A stretch of DNA of 64,000 nucleotides. Source: Myxococcus sp. RHSTA-1-4. GTDB taxonomy: Bacteria; Myxococcota; Myxococcia; Myxococcales; Myxococcaceae. Of the stretch, positions 16,264 through 24,495 are shown piece after piece; position 1 is the first letter of the stretch, and every line of letters begins with the position of its first letter. The notes beneath the pieces were generated by a model. That model saw nothing but the letters and a program-made list of their open reading frames with translations, was not told the DNA's origin and did not search any database. The position numbers and the translations under genes are program-made. Location: positions 186,001-250,000 of the forward strand of contig NZ_JAIQDG010000012.1 of the NCBI RefSeq assembly GCF_020037125.1, written 5' to 3'.

Positions 16264-17787
16264 ATGACGAGCGTCAGCGATAGCGGCATTCAGTTTCCCT
16301 CCACCCCGGACGGGCGGCGCAGCACCACCGAGACGGCGCGGGCCGTCTTCGAGGCGGCCTTCGAGGCCACGGGCGCCGAGGCCTCACGAGAGCTGCGCGC
16401 GGAGCGGCGGTGGCGTGAGCGCTATCCCCACTACGTCCGTCAACTGGTGGAGCGCTCGCTCGAGAGCCCCGAGAATGCCATCACCATCGCGCGCGCCGGC
16501 CTCGACGCGACGCGGCGTGCGTTCCAGTTCTGGCGCGACGGGCAGCCCTTCACGATTGACGGAGCCATGGCCTCCCCCTCGGCGGAGGGCTTCCGCACCG
16601 CCACGCTCGAAGGCAGAGACCGCACGGCGCCCGCGACGTGGGAGGTGCCGTACCGGGGGCAGACGCTCTCCGGAGACACGCTCCTGCGGCAGTTGGACCA
16701 GTGGGAGCGCGCGGGCGTGATGGAGCCCTCGCACGCCGAGGCGCTCCGCCAGGTGCAGCGCAACCCGGAGTGGCTGGACCTCTCCGACCGGACGCTGGTG
16801 CTGCTCGGAGCGGCCTCGGAGGCGGGCCCGTACCCCTGGCTCATGCGCTGGCGCGCGAATGTGGCCGCGGTGGACCTGCGGCGCCCGCGCGTGTGGCAGC
16901 GCCTCGTGGAGCTCGCGGCCACGGGCAACGGCCGGCTCCTCGCGCCCGTCGCCACCACCGCGCCCGCGGGGGACGGCCCCGAGCACGTGCGCGCCGAGGC
17001 GGGCGCGGACCTGCTCACCCAGGCGCCGGAAATCGCCGCCTGGCTGAAGTCACTTCCCGGGGACCTGGACATCGCCTCCCTCGCCTACCTCGACGGCGAG
17101 CGGCACGTGCGCGTGTCGGTGGCGATGGACGCCATCGTCACCACGCTCGGTGAGGCGCGGCCCGGCACGTCGCTGGCGTACATGGCGACGCCGACGGACG
17201 TGTTCGCCGTGCCCGAGGAAGTCTGCCGCGCGGCGGCCGAGCGCTATGGGAAGCGGGCGGCGCTCGGGCGCGCGGCCCAGGCCACCCTGCGCGGCGTGAG
17301 CCGCGGCGCCCTGTTCCAGCCGAACACCAGCCGCATCATCGAGAGCAGCAACGGCCAGCGCTACGGCACGGTCGACTGCATCATCCTCCAGCAGGGCCCC
17401 AACTACGCGCTGGCCAAGCGGCTCCAGCAGTGGCGCGCCATCGCCACCCGCGCGGCGGGGCAGCGCGTGTCCATCAACGTCGCGCCGTCCACCGCCACGC
17501 ACTCGGTAGTGAAGAACCCGCTGCTGGCCGCGGGCTTCCGAGGCGCCTCCTCCTTCGGCGTCGAAATCTTCGAGCCCGCCACCACCAACGCGCTCATGGC
17601 CGCGCTGTGGGTGCACGACCTGCGCAACCCGGCGGCGCTCTCCAACCCCCAGGTGCCGCTGCGCCACCCGCTGGAGCTCATCATGCAGGGCGCCAATCAC
17701 GGCGGAATGTGGAGGCTCCCGTACCTGCCGCGCTCGGTGCTGCCGCTGGCGGCGCTCGCCGGCTTCACCCGGCGCACCATGTACTGA
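16264..17787 (+). CDS. Conserved protein of unknown function (507 aa)
   Basis: I do not recognise a named family. The 507-residue protein is soluble with no signal peptide. After a helical N-terminus (to about 150) comes 'DLSDRTLVLLGAASEAGPYPWLMRWRANVAAVDLRRPRVWQRLVE', which reads like a Rossmann-type beta-alpha-beta nucleotide site. Later there is 'RYGTVDCIILQQGPNYALAKRLQQWRAIATRAAGQRVSINVAPSTATHSVVKNPLLAAGF', then a Pro/aromatic-rich end. A short-chain-reductase-like or methyltransferase-like cofactor site is possible (inference). The gene stands alone, divergent from the MBL gene. The start at 16264 is the first ATG after the intergenic region. Confidence 0.7.
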   Translation: MTSVSDSGIQFPSTPDGRRSTTETARAVFEAAFEATGAEASRELRAERRWRERYPHYVRQLVERSLESPENAITIARAGLDATRRAFQFWRDGQPFTIDGAMASPSAEGFRTATLEGRDRTAPATWEVPYRGQTLSGDTLLRQLDQWERAGVMEPSHAEALRQVQRNPEWLDLSDRTLVLLGAASEAGPYPWLMRWRANVAAVDLRRPRVWQRLVELAATGNGRLLAPVATTAPAGDGPEHVRAEAGADLLTQAPEIAAWLKSLPGDLDIASLAYLDGERHVRVSVAMDAIVTTLGEARPGTSLAYMATPTDVFAVPEEVCRAAAERYGKRAALGRAAQATLRGVSRGALFQPNTSRIIESSNGQRYGTVDCIILQQGPNYALAKRLQQWRAIATRAAGQRVSINVAPSTATHSVVKNPLLAAGFRGASSFGVEIFEPATTNALMAALWVHDLRNPAALSNPQVPLRHPLELIMQGANHGGMWRLPYLPRSVLPLAALAGFTRRTMY

Positions 17788-17987
17788 GCAGGAGCCCTTC
17801 TTGGGGCCCCAACAGCCGGGGCGCGAGGGCTCGTGGGGGGGCTGGCGCTCCCGGTGCGCGTAGCACTATGAGACATCGCGACCTGTCTGCTGGTGGATGG
17901 ATTGAATGGGAAGCCGCCCACGGCGTCGATGGGTCCAGCCGGCGCGGAGACATGGGTCAGTCCGCACCGCATCAGGGGAATCAACAT

Positions 17988-18503
17988 ATGAGCAAGAAGC
18001 TGGGCGCAGCAGTGTTCGTGGTGATGGCGTGTGTCTTGGGTCCGATGACCGCCGGTGCGCAGGGCCCCACCTCGGTGAAGGTGGGCAGGGACGGCAGCGT
18101 CAAGGTGCGCACGGGTGACACGGAGGTGAACACCCAGGATGGCAACGCCGACGTGCGGACCGGCGACACCACCGTGCAGGCGCAGGGCGGCGACGTGGAG
18201 CCCGCGTCCGACGAGGCGGACGAGGGCACCATCGAAGTCACCGGCTCCGGAGAGACCTCCACGCACCGCTGCACGCCGAGCACCGAGGTGCAGGTCACCG
18301 GCGCGTCCAACACCGTCACCCTGACCGGTGAGTGCAAGAGCATCACCGTGAGCGGCTCCGGCAACAACGTGAAGGCGGAGGCCGTTCGCGCCATCACCGT
18401 GGAGGGCACGGCCAACACCGTCACCTACAAGCGCGGGCACGGCAAGTCGAAGCCGAAGGTCACCCGCACCGGCGTGAACAACAAGGTCACCCAGGTGAAG
18501 TAG
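17988..18503 (+). CDS. DUF3060-type secreted repeat protein
   Basis: A 171-residue exported protein with signal peptide MSKKLGAAVFVVMACVLGPMTAGAQ. The mature part is a run of short beta repeats rich in Thr, Val, Gly and Asp ('VKVGRDGSVKVRTGDTEVNTQDGNADVRTGDTTVQ'). A DUF3060-like domain follows ('VTGASNTVTLTGECKSITVSGSGNNVKAEAVRAITVEGTANTVTYKRG'). This regular pattern suggests a right-handed beta-helix-like fold on the cell surface or in the periplasm. The C-terminus is very basic. AGGGGA lies 7-12 nt before ATG 17988. Function unknown. Confidence 0.78.
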   Translation: MSKKLGAAVFVVMACVLGPMTAGAQGPTSVKVGRDGSVKVRTGDTEVNTQDGNADVRTGDTTVQAQGGDVEPASDEADEGTIEVTGSGETSTHRCTPSTEVQVTGASNTVTLTGECKSITVSGSGNNVKAEAVRAITVEGTANTVTYKRGHGKSKPKVTRTGVNNKVTQVK

Positions 18504-18807
18504 CCGCCGTCGAAGTCCCGCGCGCCCGTCCCCTCAGGAGATGGGCGCCGTGGGTGGCTCCCGGCCGGGCCCCGTGGCTGAGCCCCGGCCGGAAGTAGCC
18601 CCGCGGCACGGGCATCAGCCGCTCGCTGGAAGCCGGGCATCGAGCGCGCGGCTCCCCGGTGGGAGGGCGGCCTGGCGAGCCATCGCCCCCCGAGCGTCTC
18701 CGAAGGCAGCCTGTCCCCGGAGGCCGGTGGTGTGCGCCTTCCGAGGTGCCGACCTTTTCTCGCGGCGCCCGGAAGGACCTCCGGCGTCAACGCGGGAGAT
18801 ACACCTC
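18504..18807. other. Non-coding stretch with nothing recognised
   Basis: About 300 bp between the DUF3060 gene and the ferritin-like gene. A reading frame from 18541 leads into the downstream gene, but its text (Pro/Arg/Ala-rich, no domain) looks non-coding. A promoter for the downstream gene is expected here but cannot be pinpointed. Confidence 0.4.
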
Positions 18808-19287
18808 ATGGCACAGCAAACGGACTCTCAGCTCCTCTCCACCCTCAAGGACCTGCTGCACATCGACCTGGATGCCATCGCCCTCTACGACGCGGTGCTG
18901 AAGACCCTCCGGTCTCCGCAGATAGAGCAGTCGCTGATGGAGTTCCGCTCCGACCACCTGCGCCATGTCCGGGAGCTCAATGACTGCATTGAGGCGCTGG
19001 GTGGCAAGCGGGAGCAGCCCCGGGGCAGCGTCGAGAGCTGCGAGCGCCACGGCTTCACGCCCATCCGCTCCCAGATGAGCATCGAGGAGCTCATCACCGC
19101 CACGGTGGACGGCGAGCAGATCACCAACCGGGCCTACGAGCGGGCGCTGAAGGAGAACTGGGATGCCAGGACACGCGCCCTCCTCGACCGCAACTTCGCC
19201 GACGAGCAGCGCCACCTGCTCTGGGTGCTGACGGCTTCGCGCTCGCGGCTCTGGGAGCAGGAGGCGGCGCCGCCCTCGGGCCCTTGA
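18808..19287 (+). CDS. PA2169/DUF2383-like ferritin-type four-helix protein
   Basis: A 159-residue helical protein. 'LLSTLKDLLHIDLDAIALYDAVLKTL' and 'FRSDHLRHVRELNDCIEALGG' supply the first helix pair. 'DGEQITNRAYERALKENWDARTRALLDRNFADEQRHLLWVL' supplies the second, with E-x-x-x-A-Y-E and D-E-Q-R-H. This is the DUF2383 (PA2169) family, a ferritin-like fold with E/D and ExxH-type ligands. Members are linked to stress or metal storage but the role is not settled. The start ATG 18808 has GGGAG 11-15 nt upstream. Not linked to the iron enzymes of the peptide cluster. Confidence 0.78.
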   Translation: MAQQTDSQLLSTLKDLLHIDLDAIALYDAVLKTLRSPQIEQSLMEFRSDHLRHVRELNDCIEALGGKREQPRGSVESCERHGFTPIRSQMSIEELITATVDGEQITNRAYERALKENWDARTRALLDRNFADEQRHLLWVLTASRSRLWEQEAAPPSGP

Positions 19288-19410
19288 GCGGCGCGAGCGC
19301 TGGCGCCCCCCCAAGCCTCTCAGCGGCAGGCCGGAGCTCCGGTAGATGCGCCGCGATGAGCGGGTCATTGGTGTCGTCGTCCGCGAACACCTGGACCACC
19401 GGTGACTCGC

Positions 19411-20898
19411 TCACTGCGCCGCGCGGAGCTGGGCCTCCAGCTTCTGCCTCACCTCGGGCGGAAGCGATTCGAGCCCCTGAATCCCCCCGGCCCCGGCGAA
19501 GCTCGGCCGCGGGCGGCGCTTGAACAGCCCGACGCCCTCGGCCAGCCGCGCCCGCACGCCGTCTCCCACCGCGTACGTGAGCGCGTCCACCGAGCTCCGG
19601 GCGTAGAGCTCCTTTCCGCCGCTCGCCGCCCCCGGCACCTCCCTGCCCAGGCGCAGCGTGTGGACAGGCTCGCCCTCCACGCTCACCTCCACGAGCGCGG
19701 CCGGTGAGGCGAGTCCCGCCTGCCCGTCCGGGATTTGCCCCTCGACGAGGCGGGTTCCGCGAAGCCCCTTCAGCCACGCGAGCTGCGCGTCCACCTGCGA
19801 CGGCTCGAACTCGAAGCCCTCCGGGAGCTTCTTCGGCTCGGAGAGCTTCCACTCCGCGCCCTCCTTCACCACGACGACCGGCGCGCCCCCGGCCTGGAGC
19901 TTCAGCCTGGTGACTTTCGACGGCTCGAAACGGAACAGGCCCAGGTCCCGGAAGTCCGCGAGGCGCTTGCGAAGCTGCGAGGCGGCGTACACCGGGAGCT
20001 GGTACACCTGCGCGTCGCCCTCCACCCGGGCCGCCACGGCCCCCGCGCCATCCTTCGCCTCGGGCTCCCGCCCCAGGTGCACCACGACCTTCCTTCCATC
20101 CTTGAGCCGCGCCTCCACGGTGTCGTGCGCGTCGGCGAGCCCCGTCGCGGAATCCGCCGCGGCCTCCCCTTCGAGGAAGTCCTGCGCGTACAGGCCTGAG
20201 AGCTGCTGGGCGAGCTGCTGCGCCGCCTGCGAGCTGAACCGGAACCCGGCGGGCGCCGGCGTCCCCTCCGCGAGGCTCCACTCCCCCGGGCCCGTCCCCG
20301 CCTTCAACGTCACACTCTCGCCATCCCTGGAGCGGACGACGAGCTCGGAGAGGTCCTCCACCTTCAGCGCCACGAGCTGACGCTTCCGCCAGTCCTTGAC
20401 CTCCTTGCGCACCGTCCAGTCCAGCCGTCCCCGATGCGCGAAGACGTCGTTTCCGCCCGCCTCGCGCAGGTACACCCCGCCATTCCTGGCGGTCTTCCCG
20501 AGCACCAGCTCCACCGTGGGACCGCCGTCCTGGAGGACCTTGAGCTTCAGCCCCTTCGCGTCATCCAGCTCGTACTCCGCCAGCCGCTCGGCCCGGTCGG
20601 TGACGAAGTCGGGGTGCTTCACCTCCCCCAGCGCGTCGAGGACGGCGGTCACCAGGCCCTCATCCGCCGCGTACTTCGCATCCGGCTTCCCGGGGTCCAT
20701 CACCTTCCACCCCTCGGCCTCCTTGCGCAGGGTGGCGCTGCGGGCCCCCGTCAGCTCCAGCGCCGTGACGCGGGCCTTCTCCACCTTCGGCGACTCCAGC
20801 TTGCGGACTCCCACGCTGACCCGTGGCTCGCGGGTGGCGAACACGAGCACGAGCAGCACCGCGAACGCGCCAAGGGCGATGAGCGTTCCTCTCTTCAT
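19411..20898 (-). CDS. DUF4340 domain protein, last gene of Gld-type ABC operon
   Basis: A 495-residue protein with an N-terminal membrane anchor (LIALGAFAVLLVLVFA). Repeated DUF4340 modules follow, containing 'VTALELTGARSATLRKEAEGWKVMDPGKPDAKYAADEGLVTAVLDALGEVKHPDFV' and similar text near residues 180-260 and 310-400. DUF4340 proteins follow GldG-like genes in many delta-proteobacteria. The bulk is predicted to be outside the membrane. The gene starts 21 nt after the GldG-like gene with GAGGAAGAG before the ATG, so it is co-transcribed with the ABC genes. Its role is unknown; it is perhaps a periplasmic accessory of the transporter. Confidence 0.85.
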   Translation of the reverse strand: MKRGTLIALGAFAVLLVLVFATREPRVSVGVRKLESPKVEKARVTALELTGARSATLRKEAEGWKVMDPGKPDAKYAADEGLVTAVLDALGEVKHPDFVTDRAERLAEYELDDAKGLKLKVLQDGGPTVELVLGKTARNGGVYLREAGGNDVFAHRGRLDWTVRKEVKDWRKRQLVALKVEDLSELVVRSRDGESVTLKAGTGPGEWSLAEGTPAPAGFRFSSQAAQQLAQQLSGLYAQDFLEGEAAADSATGLADAHDTVEARLKDGRKVVVHLGREPEAKDGAGAVAARVEGDAQVYQLPVYAASQLRKRLADFRDLGLFRFEPSKVTRLKLQAGGAPVVVVKEGAEWKLSEPKKLPEGFEFEPSQVDAQLAWLKGLRGTRLVEGQIPDGQAGLASPAALVEVSVEGEPVHTLRLGREVPGAASGGKELYARSSVDALTYAVGDGVRARLAEGVGLFKRRPRPSFAGAGGIQGLESLPPEVRQKLEAQLRAAQ

Positions 20899-20919
20899 GG
20901 CTCTTCCTCCGCTCGAGCT

Positions 20920-22554
20920 TCAGACGGTGACGGTGGCCCGCCGCGCCTCCCGCATCCGCCAGCGGACGAGCCCGAAGGCGACGAGCGCGAAGGGGATTCC
21001 AAAGGCATTGCCGAACTTGGCGGCGTTGCGCGCCGTGGCGCTCAGCTCCTGCCGGAGCGGTGCCTCCGCCATTCCACGGGTCCGCATCTCCAGGAGCGCG
21101 GGGTCCAGCAGCAGCCAGTCCGCGACGTTCAGCAACAGCGCCTGGTTGGGCCGGCCCATGAAGTCATCCCACAGCGCCGCCGAGCCGCCCGCGACGATGA
21201 CGCGCGACTCTCCCTTGCTCTCCGCGAGCACGGGCGTACCGCTGGCCGTGCTGGCCTGCGCCTCCGCCGCGAAGTGGCTCTTCAGCTTCCCGCTCACCTG
21301 CACCATGAGCGGGTGCGGGCCGTCCGGGGTGACGGTCTCCGAGCGCCAGTCCCGCCGCGGGTCGATGTTGTACGGCTTGCCCTCCAGCCAGCTCTTCCGC
21401 GAGGACTTCGCGAGCACCGTCGCCTGGGCGCCCTCCGGCGCGGTGGCGGTGACCGCCGTGCTGAACGGCAGGCTTACGCCCGACAGGCCCCGGGTGACGG
21501 GGCTGTCCCCTTCCAGCCGCTCCAGCATGGGGATGAACGGGTACGGCACCGGCATGGAGACGAGCATGAAGCCGCGGCGCTCCTGGATGTTGAGCTGCGC
21601 CGACTCCACGTCCGCCACCAGCCTGTCGCCCACCTGGATGCCCCAGGCCGCCAGCAGCGGCCCGAGCCCATGCGTGGCCTCGCTCGGCTCGAAGGTCTTC
21701 AGGTCCACCTGCACGGAGTCGAGGAAGAACGCCACGCTCTTCCCCTCCATCACGAACTGGTCGATGGCCTTCACCTCGGCCGGCTGGAAGGCCGTCTTCG
21801 GTCCGACGACGAGCAGCGCGTCCACGTCCGCGTCCACACGCTCCTTCCCGGAGAGGTCCACCGGACGGACCTCGTATTGCTGGCTGAGCAGCGTCTGCAC
21901 GGCGGTGAGCTTCTCGCGGAGCGAGGGCGCGTCGTGCCCCTGCACCACCCCGAGCACCGGCGTCTTCGGGCGCGTCAGCTTGCGCACCAGCGTGGTGAGG
22001 TCGTACTCCAGCGTGCGGACGTCCTGGACGACGGGGATGACCTCCTTCTTCTCCTGATGCTTGATGACGATGCCCATGTAGGCGCGCTTCGTCTGCATCT
22101 GGTCATCCTCGATGACGCGAATCTCCACGGGCTGGACGCCCTCTTGCGCCAGCTCCCGCTCCACCGAGGTGGGCTCACGGAAGACGCGGCCGAAGATGTC
22201 GCGCTTCATCTCCTTCTTCGCTTCCTGGTCCTCGGCCGTCTCCTGCGTCATGGGGTCCAGGAACTCGAAGGAGAGCCGGCCCCTGGAGGCGGCACGGAAC
22301 TCCTCGAGCAGGTCGCGCACGTAGCGCGCGTTGCTGGAATACGGAGGCGGCAGGTCGTCCGTGAAGTACGCGGTGACGGTGACGGGGTCCTCGAGCTTCT
22401 CCATCGTCTCCCGCGAGGACTGGGCCAGCGTGTAGATTTCGTCCCGGGTCGCGTCGAAGCGGCCGAACGTGCGCAGCCCCAGGACGTTGAGCAGCACCAG
22501 GCAGCCGACGATGGCCGCCAGGAAGATGTTCGCGTTGGTGGAACCGGGTTTCAT
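20920..22554 (-). CDS. GldG-like ABC-associated periplasmic/membrane protein
   Basis: A 544-residue protein of the GldG/ABC_transp_aux family. It has an N-terminal membrane helix ('IFLAAIVGCLVLLNVLGLRTF'), a large extracytoplasmic domain ('YTLAQSSRETMEKLEDPVTVTAYFTDDLPPPYSSNARYVRDLLEEFRAASRG', 'VDALLVVGPKTAFQPAEVKAIDQFVMEGKSVAFFLDSVQ') and a C-terminal helix ('NAFGIPFALVAFGLVRWRM'). In Bacteroidetes, GldG pairs with GldF and GldA in gliding motility. In myxobacteria the role of such operons is not established, so I do not assign motility. ATG 22554 (GAGG 6 nt upstream) was preferred over GTG 22566. Confidence 0.85.
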   Translation of the reverse strand: MKPGSTNANIFLAAIVGCLVLLNVLGLRTFGRFDATRDEIYTLAQSSRETMEKLEDPVTVTAYFTDDLPPPYSSNARYVRDLLEEFRAASRGRLSFEFLDPMTQETAEDQEAKKEMKRDIFGRVFREPTSVERELAQEGVQPVEIRVIEDDQMQTKRAYMGIVIKHQEKKEVIPVVQDVRTLEYDLTTLVRKLTRPKTPVLGVVQGHDAPSLREKLTAVQTLLSQQYEVRPVDLSGKERVDADVDALLVVGPKTAFQPAEVKAIDQFVMEGKSVAFFLDSVQVDLKTFEPSEATHGLGPLLAAWGIQVGDRLVADVESAQLNIQERRGFMLVSMPVPYPFIPMLERLEGDSPVTRGLSGVSLPFSTAVTATAPEGAQATVLAKSSRKSWLEGKPYNIDPRRDWRSETVTPDGPHPLMVQVSGKLKSHFAAEAQASTASGTPVLAESKGESRVIVAGGSAALWDDFMGRPNQALLLNVADWLLLDPALLEMRTRGMAEAPLRQELSATARNAAKFGNAFGIPFALVAFGLVRWRMREARRATVTV

Positions 22555-22562
22555 CGTCAACC

Positions 22563-23282
22563 TCACTGACGGACGTTGCCCAGGGTGCGCGTGGTCAGCG
22601 CCAGCCCCACGGCCGTGAGCGACAGGTAGAAGAGGACGTCTCGCGTATCCAGCACGCCGCGCGCGATGTTGGCGAAGTGGTAGTCCACCGAGAGGTACTG
22701 GAGCAGCTCACCGGCGGACTCCGGCAGCACCATCGCGAACTTGTCGATGAAGTAGAAGGCGAAGCACAGCAGCAGCCCGATGATGAAGCCGACAATCTGG
22801 TTCCGGCTGAGCGCGCTCGCCCAGAGCCCCAGCGCCAGGAAGCTGGACGCCATCAGCAGCAGGCCCAGGTAGCCCATCACCACCGGGCCCCAGTCGAACC
22901 GCGCGCCCTCGGCGGTGAGGCCCGCCACGGTGAGCGGATAGGGCAGCGTCCACAGCAGGCCCACCGCGACCATGCCCAGCGCCGCGAGGAACTTGCCCGC
23001 CACCACCTCCCAGTCCCGCAGGGGCATGCTGAGCAGCAGCTCCAGCGTCCCGCTCTTCCGCTCCTCCGCCAATAGCCGCATCGTCACCGCTGGCGCGAAG
23101 ACGACGAACAGCACGGGGGCGATGCCGAAGAACGCCCGCAGCGAGGCCTCACCGGCCACGAAGACGGTGCTGAAGTACAACCATCCCGCCACGACCAGGA
23201 AGACGCCGATGACGATGTATGCGACGGGAGAGTTGAAGAAACTCCTGAACTCACGCCTGGCGACGGCCAGTGTCGTTCCCAT
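22563..23282 (-). CDS. ABC transporter permease, GldF/ABC-2 type
   Basis: A 239-residue membrane protein with six predicted helices. The opening 'AVARREFRSFFNSPVAYIVIGVFLVVAGWLYF' and 'FAPAVTMRLLAEERKSGTLELLLSMPLRDWEVVAGKFLAA' are typical of ABC-2/GldF permeases. It sits between the ATPase and the GldG-like gene, spaced 35 nt and 8 nt, in one minus-strand operon. The start ATG 23282 is preceded by GAGGTGGAGA. Substrate unknown. Confidence 0.9.
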   Translation of the reverse strand: MGTTLAVARREFRSFFNSPVAYIVIGVFLVVAGWLYFSTVFVAGEASLRAFFGIAPVLFVVFAPAVTMRLLAEERKSGTLELLLSMPLRDWEVVAGKFLAALGMVAVGLLWTLPYPLTVAGLTAEGARFDWGPVVMGYLGLLLMASSFLALGLWASALSRNQIVGFIIGLLLCFAFYFIDKFAMVLPESAGELLQYLSVDYHFANIARGVLDTRDVLFYLSLTAVGLALTTRTLGNVRQ

Positions 23283-23317
23283 TCTCCACCTCGTTTTTCG
23301 AATGCCTGGGGACCGGC

Positions 23318-24307
23318 TCAGGCCGCCAGCGACGGAGTCCCGGGGTCCTGGGGACCGCGCGAGGCCTCGCCGCCGGTGAGCTTGCGGAACGTCTCTTCCA
23401 GGCTGACGTGCTGCCGCTTCACCTCGAGCAGGCAGAGGTCGGCGCGCACGGCGGCCTCGAAGAGCGAGCGGCGGATGTCCTCGGCGCCGTAGCGCAGCCG
23501 GAAGCCCAGCGTCCCAGCGCCCTCGCCTTCCGCCATCTCCACGCCGGTGACGCCGGCCACGCCCTCCAGCATCGCGCGCACCGCGTCCGCCTGGAGCAGG
23601 GCCCCGGTCCGCGACGCGAGCACGACGGTGACGGTGCCGCCCTCGCCCTTCCCCAGCCGCTCCGGCGCGTCGTCCGCGACCAGCCGCCCATCATTGATGA
23701 TGAGCACCCGGCCGCAGGTGCTCTGCACCTCGCTCAGGATGTGCGTGCTGAGGATGACTGTCTTCTCCCGGCCCAGCTCCTTGATGAGGCTCCGGATTTC
23801 GACGATTTGATTGGGGTCCAGGCCCGTCGTCGGCTCGTCCAGGATGAGCAGGTCCGGGTCATGGACGATGGCCTGCGCCAATCCCACGCGCTGCCGGTAG
23901 CCCTTGGAGAGCTGGTGGATGTCCTTGCCCAGCACCGCGCGCAGGCCGCAGCGGTCCACCGCGTTGCGGATTCGCTCGGCGCGCCGCTCCCGGGGGATGC
24001 CCCTCACCTCGGCGACGAAGTCCAGGAAGTCCCGGACCATCATCTCCTCATAGAGGGGGTTGTTCTCGGGCAGGTAGCCAATCAGCCGCCGGGATGCGAC
24101 AGGGTCGGCGGTGACGTCGATGCCGTTGACTCGCGCCGTGCCGGACGTGGGTGTCACGAACCCGGCGAGAATCTTCATCGTGGTGGACTTTCCGGCGCCG
24201 TTCGGCCCCAGGAATCCCACCACCTGCCCTCGATGTACCTCGAAGCTGACCCCACGCAGCGCCTGAGTGGCCCCGTAGCTCTTGGTCAGACCTTCAATCC
24301 GGATCAT
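23318..24307 (-). CDS. ABC transporter ATPase, GldA-like
   Basis: A 329-residue ABC ATPase. It shows Walker A G34-PNGAGKS-41, Q-loop 'GYLPENNPLYEEM', signature 'LSKGYRQRVGLAQA', Walker B 'LLILDEPTTGLD', switch His in 'ILSTHILSEVQ', and a DUF4162-like C-terminal extension (about 215-310). It is the first gene of the four-gene operon with permease, GldG-like and DUF4340 proteins. ATG 24307 was used because MIRIEGLTKSYG is the normal start; a GTG at 24319 in frame is possible and has GGGGTGAG upstream. Confidence 0.9.
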   Translation of the reverse strand: MIRIEGLTKSYGATQALRGVSFEVHRGQVVGFLGPNGAGKSTTMKILAGFVTPTSGTARVNGIDVTADPVASRRLIGYLPENNPLYEEMMVRDFLDFVAEVRGIPRERRAERIRNAVDRCGLRAVLGKDIHQLSKGYRQRVGLAQAIVHDPDLLILDEPTTGLDPNQIVEIRSLIKELGREKTVILSTHILSEVQSTCGRVLIINDGRLVADDAPERLGKGEGGTVTVVLASRTGALLQADAVRAMLEGVAGVTGVEMAEGEGAGTLGFRLRYGAEDIRRSLFEAAVRADLCLLEVKRQHVSLEETFRKLTGGEASRGPQDPGTPSLAA

Positions 24308-24495
24308 CGGTTGAGACACGGGCTCACCCCATGAAACGAACAGTTCATCTCCACGAATGCCGTCAGCACCTAAGACAGCGATGAGCGCTGTCAACGTGAG
24401 CGCGTGCGGATTTTTCCCGGTGCCTGGCCGGCTGTTTCACCCCTGCTGAAACGCGAATACCCGGCCCGAAACCCACGGAAGCACAGAGCCAGACG

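Noticed and set aside
19121-20281. A minus-strand frame of 386 codons inside the DUF4340 gene
   Set aside because: It is Gly/Arg/Ala-rich in the wrong frame of a gene with clear DUF4340 text.
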